This document shows positions 1 to 5,841 of a stretch of DNA of 10,429 nucleotides, piece after piece (the stretch's first letter is position 1; the number at the start of each line of letters is the position of its first letter). This DNA is from Clostridia bacterium (GTDB lineage Bacteria; Bacillota; Clostridia; Oscillospirales; CAG-272): NCBI GenBank assembly GCA_017416885.1, contig JAFQAM010000329.1:1-10429 (forward strand). The letters run 5' to 3'. Below the pieces are notes generated by a model, which made no database searches, had not been told where the DNA came from, and saw nothing but the letters and a program-made list of their open reading frames with translations. The position numbers and the translations under genes were made by a program.

Positions 1-88
1 GTTTTACTGGTCAAATGCGATGCTCGCACTTAGCGGTGTTTTACAAATTCTCCGCTAAGGACATCACACCTTGTTGGATTGCTTTTTG
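1..88. other. Intergenic stretch with two small hairpins
   Basis: I see no gene here. It lies beyond the 3' end of the PQ-loop gene. It holds a compact hairpin with a 5-bp stem and 3-nt loop (TGCGA, TGC, TCGCA at 16-28). It also holds a perfect 8-bp inverted repeat, CTTAGCGG at 29-36 and CCGCTAAG at 52-59, with a 15-nt loop. Neither stem is followed by a T-run on either strand, so I do not call a terminator. The compact hairpin has the same geometry as others in this window. Confidence 0.45.
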
Positions 89-397
89 TTATTTTGCTTC
101 TATCGCTTTTTCAAGCTTTCTGTTTCTGAAATAAAGCGCAAGGTCGGTGGATACCATAATCAGGTTTACGATGTATAAAACAAATTTTAAGATATCAAGC
201 CAATATGTAAACTCGTGCAATACGATTTTGCCGATAATGATAGCTACATAGCCTGTAATGATTGCCATTGTAAAGTATGGGCTTTTTCCCTTTGTGCTTT
301 TTGAGGTTGCGCTTTTATAAATTGACAGTGGCCAAGAAACGCCGAAGCATATTACCATTATCGTTTCGCATACGGTTGCTATAATTTCAGGTGACAT
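89..397 (-). CDS. SemiSWEET-like PQ-loop family membrane protein
   Basis: A 102-aa protein with three predicted membrane helices (about residues 5-27, 41-61 and 67-90) and a basic C-terminal tail. This is the single three-helix bundle of bacterial SemiSWEET/PQ-loop proteins, which dimerise to form a small-solute (often sugar) transporter. The first helix carries FGVSWPLSIYKS, where a Trp-Pro pair takes the place of the Pro-Gln usual in this family. The loop after it, STKGKSPYF, is typical of uncharacterised Firmicute members. Length is normal for a half-transporter. AGGAGA at 403-408 lies five bases before the ATG, and a good promoter lies upstream at 430-458. It is transcribed alone, divergently from the phosphatase gene. 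The substrate cannot be read from sequence; a sugar is possible but unproven, and these short proteins are often annotated only as hypothetical. Confidence 0.8.
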   Translation of the reverse strand: MSPEIIATVCETIMVICFGVSWPLSIYKSATSKSTKGKSPYFTMAIITGYVAIIIGKIVLHEFTYWLDILKFVLYIVNLIMVSTDLALYFRNRKLEKAIEAK

Positions 398-429
398 TTT
401 TCTCTCCTATGTTTAATTAATTTTGATAC

Positions 430-458
430 ATTTTAGCACAATATTTTTATCAAGTCAA
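430..458 (-). promoter_or_regulatory. Sigma-70-type promoter for the PQ-loop gene
   Basis: Read on the minus strand, TTGACT (453-458) and TAAAAT (430-435) are separated by exactly 17 bp. The predicted start is about 25 bases before the ATG, with AGGAGA between. It is back to back with the phosphatase promoter: the two -35 boxes are only 9 bp apart. Confidence 0.7.
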
Positions 459-467
459 TATATTTAG

Positions 468-496
468 TTGAAAATAGCTTCACAATTTGATATACT
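468..496 (+). promoter_or_regulatory. Sigma-70-type promoter for the phosphatase gene
   Basis: TTGAAA (468-473) and TATACT (491-496) are spaced by 17 bp. The GAGG ribosome binding site at 503-506 lies seven bases before the ATG at 514, so the leader is very short (about 10 bases). Confidence 0.7.
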
Positions 497-513
497 GTTT
501 TTGAGGTAATATT

Positions 514-1197
514 ATGACTTACTTTGTGTCGGATTTACACGGTGAATATGAGCTTTTCTGCTCGCTTTTGGATAAAATTAATTTCAGTGACGATGACACT
601 ATGTATATATGCGGCGACATTCTTGAAAAGGGAGATAGCTCTTTAAAGCTTCTTAAGCTTATTTCATCAAAGAAAAATTTCAAATGTGTTTTAGGCAATC
701 ACGATGAAAATTTTTTAAAGTATTATCGCGCCATTATGGAAAAATCCCCTACTGATTTTGATATTGTGCTTTCCTCTCTTCGCGAGTTCTTTTTTGAGGA
801 TAAGGAGCTGCTTACCTGGGATATGGTGGACTTTCTTGAATTTTTACCGCTGTATATTGAGACAGAGGATTTTATTTGCGTTCACGCGGGAATACCGATT
901 GATGGAAACGGATATTTGAAAAATCTTGACAAGGTATCAAAAGAGGAATTTCTTTTTGACAGATGGTTTAAGGATAGCGATGTTATGCACAAATCGAAAA
1001 AATGTGTGTTTTACGGACACACGGTGACAGATAACGGCAAAATTATAGCATATAAGCGACCGAATACCAAGGGTGATAATATCAAGGATTTTTACAAAAT
1101 TCATTTAGATACGGGCGCTTGGCAAAATGGAATTTTGGGTTGCTTTTGTCTTGAAAAATGTGAATGTGTATATATAAACAAAAATCAAGCTAAGTGA
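514..1197 (+). CDS. Ser/Thr-type metallophosphoesterase (PPP family-like)
   Basis: A 227-aa cytoplasmic calcineurin-like phosphoesterase of the bacterial PPP/diadenosine tetraphosphatase type. The two-metal site motifs appear in order: SDLHG (D7, H9), GDILEKG (G34-D35), GNHDE (N62, H63), HAG (H124) and YGHT (H169), followed by LDTGAW near the C-terminus. These assign the fold and metal-dependent phosphomonoester or dinucleotide hydrolysis, but not the substrate: protein phosphatase and Ap4A hydrolase are both possible. One oddity is that the usual GDxxDRG signature reads GDILEKG, replacing the Asp-Arg pair with Glu-Lys; the Arg normally contacts phosphate. Length is close to that of bacterial PrpA/PrpE-type enzymes. 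It is a single-gene unit, with its own promoter at 468-496 and a terminator that includes its stop codon. Confidence 0.88.
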   Translation: MTYFVSDLHGEYELFCSLLDKINFSDDDTMYICGDILEKGDSSLKLLKLISSKKNFKCVLGNHDENFLKYYRAIMEKSPTDFDIVLSSLREFFFEDKELLTWDMVDFLEFLPLYIETEDFICVHAGIPIDGNGYLKNLDKVSKEEFLFDRWFKDSDVMHKSKKCVFYGHTVTDNGKIIAYKRPNTKGDNIKDFYKIHLDTGAWQNGILGCFCLEKCECVYINKNQAK

Positions 1198-1213
1198 ATT
1201 AGCTTGATTTTTT
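1180..1213 (+). terminator. Rho-independent terminator of the phosphatase gene
   Basis: A perfect 14-bp stem (AAAAATCAAGCTAA at 1180-1193 with 1199-1212) has a 5-nt loop and a T-run continuing to 1213. The phosphatase stop codon TGA (1195-1197) sits in the loop. Because A and T runs flank both sides, it could also stop minus-strand transcription coming from the membrane-protein gene that ends at 1276. Confidence 0.85.
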
Positions 1214-1275
1214 AATGCAATTTAAATGCGTAGCACAATTCATACGCACTTGTGTTCATAAATTGATACCGCGTA

Positions 1276-1539
1276 TCACAGCTGCGAACTTGCAGCCGTG
1301 TCCTTCTGACTGCATCCTGCTCTACCGCCGCCGGCGCAAGCGCAGGCGCAGGCGCATGCGCATCCGCCGCCGCTATGACCTCTGCCACCGTGTGAGGTTG
1401 AAATATGCTTACTTGCTTCTTCCTCGTAATATTTATTCTTTCTGCCATAGATATAGATATGGTGACCGTAGCCGCGGAAAAATCCTCTGCCTCAGAAATA
1501 GGAAACGAAGCAAACAAGGCAATGTACTATTCCAATTAT
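1276..1539 (-). pseudogene. In-frame Cys-Ala repeat tail of the membrane protein, beyond a UGA
   Basis: This is the same frame as the gene at 1540-2301, read past the UGA at 1540-1542. It gives a further 15 hydrophobic codons, a second UGA at 1492-1494, then 71 residues ending at a UGA (1276-1278). The tail starts GRGFFRGYGHH, continues through a Tyr/Lys/Glu-rich stretch and a Gly/His/Ser-rich stretch, then reads CACACACACAGGGRAGCS and ends in QKDTAASSQL. I recall similar Cys-Ala and GGGRAGCS endings from Clostridia membrane proteins, so this is very likely the native C-terminus rather than chance. The Cys-Ala block makes 1290-1380 strongly GC-rich against AT-rich surroundings. No ATG occurs in the tail, so it cannot easily be made on its own. 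Either the gene is broken by two nonsense changes or the UGAs are read through. Confidence 0.75.
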
Positions 1540-2301
1540 TCAAAAGCAAACTACAAGCAATAAAACAAAAATTAATGTTAGTCTGTCCGCGTCAAGAGCG
1601 CTTCCTACTTCGCTATCATCAAACTCCTTATAAAATGTGGTGGGAGCATTAAATTCCTTATAATTTACTCTTAATAAGCGATACTCCCCTTCCTCCATTG
1701 AGCCACTCCAATTAAGATATCCGTCCTTTTCGCCTGTGGCATTGGAATAGGAAATACTGTCGCTATTTTTCCAATTAAAGGAGTAGCTTTTAACTGATAC
1801 AAGATTAAACCAACAGGGCACAAGCTCATAAAATTTTTGTCCGTCTTGCTCGCAAAGCATACTGCCCTGATTGATTTTTATTGAAAATTCAAAATCTTCA
1901 AAGGCATAATAATGCTTTTTAAATTCAACATCCATATGACATTGACCGTTAGCATCATCGTATCTTTCTATATTATCAATGTTATCGGAATATTCAATTA
2001 TGGAGTAGTTAGGATTTGGTACGCCGATATATATCCAGGAAAGAGGCTCTCTTGTATCAAGGGGCGTCCACTTGATTTTATATTCAATATTCAGTGTGCC
2101 GTCTGACTGTGGCTCTACATAAACCTCGTAATTATCAATTCTGTCTCTTGGTGAGGGATTATAAAATATCATCACCAAAATACAAGCGGCAATTACAATA
2201 GACAAGATAATTATCAGCCACATTGACTTTTTGGGAAATGTTCTGCGTCTTTTAATTGCTTCCTTTGAAAAATCGTAATCGACTGCAGTTTTTCTTGCCA
2301 T
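1540..2301 (-). CDS. Membrane-anchored protein, probable radical SAM partner, interrupted before its Cys-Ala tail
   Basis: 253 aa up to the first UGA. A basic cytosolic N-terminus (residues 1-26, with RRR and KK) precedes a membrane helix at about 27-47. An acidic, aromatic-rich domain of about 190 residues (48-237) should lie outside the cell. It has a beta-rich look and resembles the extracellular part of DUF2207-like proteins, but I cannot assign a family firmly. A second hydrophobic segment begins at about 238 and is cut by the stop. Reading through adds the rest of the helix and a cytosolic Cys-Ala tail to 1276. I chose the ATG at 2301: GGGGAG lies about 11 bases upstream, inside the end of the radical SAM gene. 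The longer GTG start at 2310 leaves almost no gap to that site. The start lies one base after the radical SAM stop, implying translational coupling. The molecular role is unknown. Confidence 0.7.
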   Translation of the reverse strand: MARKTAVDYDFSKEAIKRRRTFPKKSMWLIIILSIVIAACILVMIFYNPSPRDRIDNYEVYVEPQSDGTLNIEYKIKWTPLDTREPLSWIYIGVPNPNYSIIEYSDNIDNIERYDDANGQCHMDVEFKKHYYAFEDFEFSIKINQGSMLCEQDGQKFYELVPCWFNLVSVKSYSFNWKNSDSISYSNATGEKDGYLNWSGSMEEGEYRLLRVNYKEFNAPTTFYKEFDDSEVGSALDADRLTLIFVLLLVVCF

Positions 2302-2302
2302 T

Positions 2303-3682
2303 TTATTCACACTCCCCTCTGTTTTTTCTAAATGGGCAGCTTAATGCTTCATCATCGCTCATACCGCGTAAGGTGAAGCATTTTTTATTTTTCCATATTT
2401 TAGAAAAGCTTTCGGTCAGGATATTACCAAGACCGCTTCCCTCGTTTAGCCAGCTTTGGCAAGGGATAACCGTGCCGTCAGGCGCAATTGCCATATTAGA
2501 TAAGCACGCGCCACACATCGGTACATTCATATTAAGCTCTTCAAGTAATTCCTTTTTGATAAGTCCCGGAGAGGTAAAGTCGATTTCCATTCCGTTTTCG
2601 TTGCAAAATTGTTTTGCTTGCTTTACTGTTTCGTATAGCTCGCTTGATGATAAAACGTACTCGCTATGGTTAATTTCTGCCGTACCTGTGCAAATTAAAC
2701 CGCTTATTGTAACAAATTTTACGCCTAAATCTTTAATAAATTTTAAGGTCGATAAATAATCGCTGTTTTTCTTACAGAGGGGGGTATTTATGCTTACATC
2801 AAGTCCTGCGCTTACCGCATTTTTTATGCCGTTAACTGTGTCGCCAAAATGCTCACTGCCTACTAATGCATTGTGAATGCTTTCATCATTTGAATATAGA
2901 GTTATTTGCACACTGTCAAGGCTTGCCTTTGCTAAATTCTCACATAGAATAGGTGATAAAAGCACGCCGTTAGTGTTTAGTCTTGTAACAAACCATTTTG
3001 AATAATCTATAAGCTCGCACAGGTCACTACGCAAGGTGGGCTCACCGCCTGTAAATGTTACCATTGGCACGCCAGCTTTTTTTAGCTTGTCAATTGCGTT
3101 TTTCCACTCAAGTGTGGATAATTCCTTGGTTTTGCTCAGGCATTGACCTGAAGCATAACAGAAAATACATTTTTGATTGCATTGCCATTTACCGTTTTCA
3201 TCATTCATTGCGCTTATCATTAAGTCCATTCTGTGAGGAGCAACCATATTTTTGCCGTACTGTCTTATTGACATTTTTTCAATTTCCGTATCAACCTTTT
3301 GTCCCTTGGCAATTTTGAAAATTGTGTCAAGCATAAATGATAGGTCATCCTTCATTTCCTCTTTATTTACAAAAGGATAAACCTTGTAGGTTTTATTTAC
3401 GGTTGTATTGAATATTTCTTGATAATCCCCGTCGCTTATAGGCTTGCCGTCAAATTTGTTCACCTCAGCTATAAATTTTGAAAGCATAATTGCCCAAGAA
3501 TAGCCAAGAGGCAAAAGATAGTAGCCATTTAAGATTACTATATAGCTTGAGGATTTAAAAAGATTAAATTTCGGCGGTATTAGGTGAATACGCACAACAC
3601 CCGGTCCGTCGGGATTAAATGTGCAATGCTTTACACCGCTTTTAAGCTCCTTGTATTGCGATATTTTGTTAATTAGTCCCAT
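2303..3682 (-). CDS. Radical SAM/SPASM domain peptide- or protein-modifying enzyme
   Basis: 459 aa. The radical SAM core carries the CX3CX2C cluster motif at C168, C172 and C175 (CNQKCIFCY) and the SAM-binding GGEP at 212-215. The C-terminal SPASM region has C390, C393 and C408, then C435, C449 and C458, enough to bind one or two auxiliary 4Fe-4S clusters. SPASM enzymes of this kind (AlbA, anSME, PqqE relatives) typically make thioether or carbon-carbon crosslinks, or oxidise residues in ribosomally made substrates. Residues about 45-125 have the spacing of a PqqD-like peptide-recognition domain (hydrophobic start, LPLGYSWAIML, then a helical stretch), but this is only suggestive. AAGGA lies six bases before the ATG. 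The next gene starts one base after this stop and encodes a protein ending in Cys-Ala repeats, the most likely substrate. No clear promoter is visible in the 85 bases back to the GH127 stop, so read-through from GH127 is possible. Confidence 0.88.
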   Translation of the reverse strand: MGLINKISQYKELKSGVKHCTFNPDGPGVVRIHLIPPKFNLFKSSSYIVILNGYYLLPLGYSWAIMLSKFIAEVNKFDGKPISDGDYQEIFNTTVNKTYKVYPFVNKEEMKDDLSFMLDTIFKIAKGQKVDTEIEKMSIRQYGKNMVAPHRMDLMISAMNDENGKWQCNQKCIFCYASGQCLSKTKELSTLEWKNAIDKLKKAGVPMVTFTGGEPTLRSDLCELIDYSKWFVTRLNTNGVLLSPILCENLAKASLDSVQITLYSNDESIHNALVGSEHFGDTVNGIKNAVSAGLDVSINTPLCKKNSDYLSTLKFIKDLGVKFVTISGLICTGTAEINHSEYVLSSSELYETVKQAKQFCNENGMEIDFTSPGLIKKELLEELNMNVPMCGACLSNMAIAPDGTVIPCQSWLNEGSGLGNILTESFSKIWKNKKCFTLRGMSDDEALSCPFRKNRGECE

Positions 3683-3767
3683 TTTGTGTCCTTCTTAATT
3701 ATTAAATAAGTGAATTGTGCATTCGGTGCATACTGACATTTGACGCTGATTGCTGTTTTTAAAGAAT
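3683..3767. other. Intergenic gap with a small hairpin, no clear promoter
   Basis: The 85 bases between the GH127 stop and the radical SAM start. They hold TGCA arms around a 5-nt loop (3718-3730), then a stretch with loosely repeated TGAC/TGAT, possibly a decayed member of the 7-bp arrays seen elsewhere. I see neither a terminator nor a convincing -35/-10 pair. Confidence 0.35.
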
Positions 3768-5564
3768 CTATTCAGCTAAAAACCAAACGGTCATTTCGCT
3801 TTCGCCGCGGTTAGCGAAGGTGTGGTATGGAATGAATTTTGCTTTTATGTTAATTCTTTCATTCGATAGCTTGCTATATAGCTTTTCGGTTGGTTTTCTT
3901 CTGTACGCATTGGCTTCAATGCATAATGCGTTTAAGGATGTGTCTATAAATTCGGAAAATTCCGTATTTTTGTCAATTCTGATATCACGGAGATTTTTGC
4001 CGTTATCAACCTCTTCAAGGCAGTAAACCATAGGCCCGCGCATAAGCGCTACCTTTCCGCTATCAAATGTAACTAACGGATTTGCTTCAATAAGCTGCGG
4101 CTTCATTTCAAAATCAAGAGCTACTGTGTCGCCGTCTTTTAAGTCAAATATAGCATAACCGTCTGCATTTTCGCCTTGGTAGATTTCAACATATTCAGGA
4201 ATACGCACACAGAGTCGCGTGTTTTTACCTTTTACGGTAATTTCAACCTTGCCGTTTAATGGATAGCTTGTTTTTTGCTCTATTGTTACACCGTTGATAG
4301 ATGCGGTGCTTTCCATAAACTGATGAACATAAATTGCATTTTGGTCATAGGTGTATAAATAATTCGCAACTGACGGAACAAATCGCACAATATTTGGCGG
4401 GCAGCAGGAGCATTCAAAAACCTCTACTCTTTCTGTAATTGGCATATTGATTGTTTTTTCGGTTAATTCTCCATCTCTTTTCTTAAGTGACGGTAAAACC
4501 TCTAAGGGATTGCAATAGAAAAACGATTTTCCGTCAAGTGAGAATGAAGATAAAAAGCCGTTATAGAGCGCTCTTTCAATTACATGAGAATACTTAACAT
4601 CATTTGTTAATAATAGCATTCTGTGGCAGAAAAGAATTAAGCCTATTGCTGCGCAGCTTTCAGTGTAGGCTATAAGATTTGGTAAATCATAAGGAATTGT
4701 AAACGCTTCGCCCGCTCTTGATGAACCTATACCGCCTGTTATGTACATTTTGTGATTTACAATATCCTCAAAAATTGTCTCGCAAGCGCTTTGCAAGTCC
4801 TTATCGTTATAGCGAAGCGCAAGATCTGCCATTGCGCAGTATAGATATGTAGCTCTTACCGCGTGTCCTACGGCTTCCTTTTGTTCACGCACCGGAATGT
4901 GGGATTGATGATAGCTTTCCTTGCACCAATCGTATTTAAATTCGCTTTTCTTTCCTCTTTCATCAATAAAGAATTTAGATAGCTCAAGATATCTTTTTTC
5001 GCCTGTTGCTTCATACATTTTAACAAGGGCAAGCTCGATTTCCTGATGTCCCGGGGTAACGAATTTTGCGTCCTTATCAATTTTGAAGCGCTTTTCGATA
5101 TAGTCGGCATACTTACACATCAAATCAAGGAATTTTCGTTTGCCTGTTGCGTAATAATATGCAACGGCAGCTTCCATTAAATGTCCTGCGCAATAAAGCT
5201 CGTGGCAATCTCTGTTAACAAAGCGATTTTGCGGCTCAACAACCGTAAAGAAAATATTGAAATATCCACAATCGTCCTGATTTTTTTCAATTAGAGCTAT
5301 CAGATTTTCTACAATAGCTTCAAGCTGAGGCTCGCTTTTTTCCTGAATTAAATACGCTACGCCTTCCATCCATTTTGCAACATCGCTATCCCAGAATATA
5401 TGAGGCTTTATTTCCGATTTTTTATCAAATTTAAATGCATCTATTCTGCCTGTATCGTAAAAACGGTCATATACCGCTTTTGCGGTTACATTTCTTATTA
5501 AGTCTTGTCTTTCCTTCCAAAATCCGCCTGTGATTTTGATGTTGTTAAATTCTACCTTGTTCAT
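3768..5564 (-). CDS. Glycoside hydrolase family 127 (beta-L-arabinofuranosidase type)
   Basis: 598 aa, cytoplasmic (no signal peptide). GH127 enzymes such as Bifidobacterium HypBA1 remove beta-L-arabinofuranosyl units using a cysteine nucleophile held by a zinc site. All key residues can be matched: the zinc-binding Glu and Cys are E302 and C304 (YTESCAAIG), followed by C387 and C388 (CSCCPPN), with C387 the likely nucleophile. The proposed acid/base Glu is E286, exactly 16 residues before E302 as in HypBA1. The N-terminal half is an alpha/alpha barrel and the C-terminal 200 residues are beta-rich. Length is slightly below HypBA1. I start at the ATG ending at 5564 because AAGGAG lies eight bases upstream. 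A 31-codon in-frame extension to 5657 is only translated repeat DNA. The neighbouring divergent GH31 gene suggests shared use of a plant or host glycan. Exact specificity remains open, since GH127 also includes other activities. Confidence 0.9.
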   Translation of the reverse strand: MNKVEFNNIKITGGFWKERQDLIRNVTAKAVYDRFYDTGRIDAFKFDKKSEIKPHIFWDSDVAKWMEGVAYLIQEKSEPQLEAIVENLIALIEKNQDDCGYFNIFFTVVEPQNRFVNRDCHELYCAGHLMEAAVAYYYATGKRKFLDLMCKYADYIEKRFKIDKDAKFVTPGHQEIELALVKMYEATGEKRYLELSKFFIDERGKKSEFKYDWCKESYHQSHIPVREQKEAVGHAVRATYLYCAMADLALRYNDKDLQSACETIFEDIVNHKMYITGGIGSSRAGEAFTIPYDLPNLIAYTESCAAIGLILFCHRMLLLTNDVKYSHVIERALYNGFLSSFSLDGKSFFYCNPLEVLPSLKKRDGELTEKTINMPITERVEVFECSCCPPNIVRFVPSVANYLYTYDQNAIYVHQFMESTASINGVTIEQKTSYPLNGKVEITVKGKNTRLCVRIPEYVEIYQGENADGYAIFDLKDGDTVALDFEMKPQLIEANPLVTFDSGKVALMRGPMVYCLEEVDNGKNLRDIRIDKNTEFSEFIDTSLNALCIEANAYRRKPTEKLYSKLSNERINIKAKFIPYHTFANRGESEMTVWFLAE

Positions 5565-5582
5565 AATTTGCTCCTTGTTTAT

Positions 5583-5631
5583 TAGGATATAGGGTATAGG
5601 ATATAGGATATAGGATATAGGGGATAGAGGT
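5583..5631. repeat. Tandem heptamer array, consensus TAGGATA
   Basis: Seven consecutive 7-bp units with no gaps. Four are exactly TAGGATA; the others are TAGGGTA, TAGGGGA and TAGAGGT. It lies just upstream of the GH127 ribosome binding site, inside the predicted GH127 leader RNA. Read on the minus strand it has no in-frame stop, so it creates a false N-terminal extension of GH127. Confidence 0.9.
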
Positions 5632-5647
5632 AATATTCTATCTTCTG

Positions 5648-5738
5648 TTGATTCCACACTCGCTTTGCGTGATTGATGTCAGATAAATCGTTAATCAAAT
5701 TTTGCTAACCGCGAACGGCTGACAGCTAACCACTATTA
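5648..5738. repeat. Intergenic repeat element, copy A, with 7-bp periodic tail
   Basis: The left part begins TTGATTCCAC and has a compact imperfect hairpin (CTCGC, TTT, GCGTG at 5659-5671). The right part (5704-5738) is five 7-bp units beginning GCTAACC and including GCTGACA. Left and right parts both align with 9280-9367, so these are two diverged copies of one element. This copy starts immediately downstream of the predicted GH127 transcription start, so it would be the first thing transcribed in the leader. Confidence 0.75.
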
Positions 5739-5745
5739 CACCTTG

Positions 5746-5774
5746 ATTTTAGCATAGATAACCGTTTTTTTCAA
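5746..5774 (-). promoter_or_regulatory. Sigma-70-type promoter for GH127
   Basis: On the minus strand, TTGAAA (5769-5774) and TAAAAT (5746-5751) are 17 bp apart, with a TG one base before the -10 box (extended -10). It predicts a leader of about 175 bases that contains both heptamer arrays. Confidence 0.7.
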
Positions 5775-5780
5775 TATGAA
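5770..5780. promoter_or_regulatory. Possible operator between divergent glycosidase promoters
   Basis: TTCAATATGAA is an 11-bp palindrome (TTCA/TGAA arms) lying on the GH127 -35 box and just before the GH31 -35 box. A bound repressor could affect both genes. Short AT-rich palindromes arise easily by chance, so this is only a candidate. Confidence 0.25.
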
Positions 5781-5781
5781 C

Positions 5782-5810
5782 TTGACACTTTTTATCTAAA
5801 ATGATATACT
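5782..5810 (+). promoter_or_regulatory. Sigma-70-type promoter for GH31
   Basis: A perfect TTGACA (5782-5787) and TATACT (5805-5810) are spaced by 17 bp. Transcription should start at about 5817, too close to the ATG at 5827 for a ribosome site but right for the ATG at 5842. Confidence 0.8.
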
Positions 5811-5841
5811 GAAATCACAATAAATTATGTTAAGGTGGAAT

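Noticed and set aside
29..59. Terminator of the PQ-loop gene
   Set aside because: The 8-bp stem has a 15-nt loop and no T-run follows on the minus strand.
1212..1517. Minus-strand Ala/Pro-rich ORF of 101 aa
   Set aside because: It overlaps the Cys-Ala tail in another frame. The tail's frame matches the upstream gene and gives the recognisable CACACACACAGGGRAGCS ending.
1276..1542. Genome-wide reassignment of UGA (to Trp or Gly)
   Set aside because: All other genes here are complete with TGG for Trp and no internal UGA, and the phosphatase ends naturally at a UGA inside its terminator loop.
1492..1542. Selenocysteine at the UGA codons
   Set aside because: No convincing stem-loop could be identified immediately after either UGA, and both lie in a hydrophobic helix without a redox motif. 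Left open only as a remote option.
1215..1652. Plus-strand Arg-rich ORF of 145 aa
   Set aside because: It is the complement of the Cys-Ala tail and membrane helix: its Arg runs are the antisense of TGCGCN repeats, and there is no ribosome site.
2256..2759. 167-aa plus-strand ORF over the radical SAM C-terminus
   Set aside because: It is antisense to the strongly supported SPASM region, with Ser/Phe/Leu-rich composition typical of shadow frames.
4868..5110. 80-aa minus-strand ORF within GH127
   Set aside because: It lies wholly inside the GH127 gene in another frame, with no ribosome site and no recognisable domain.
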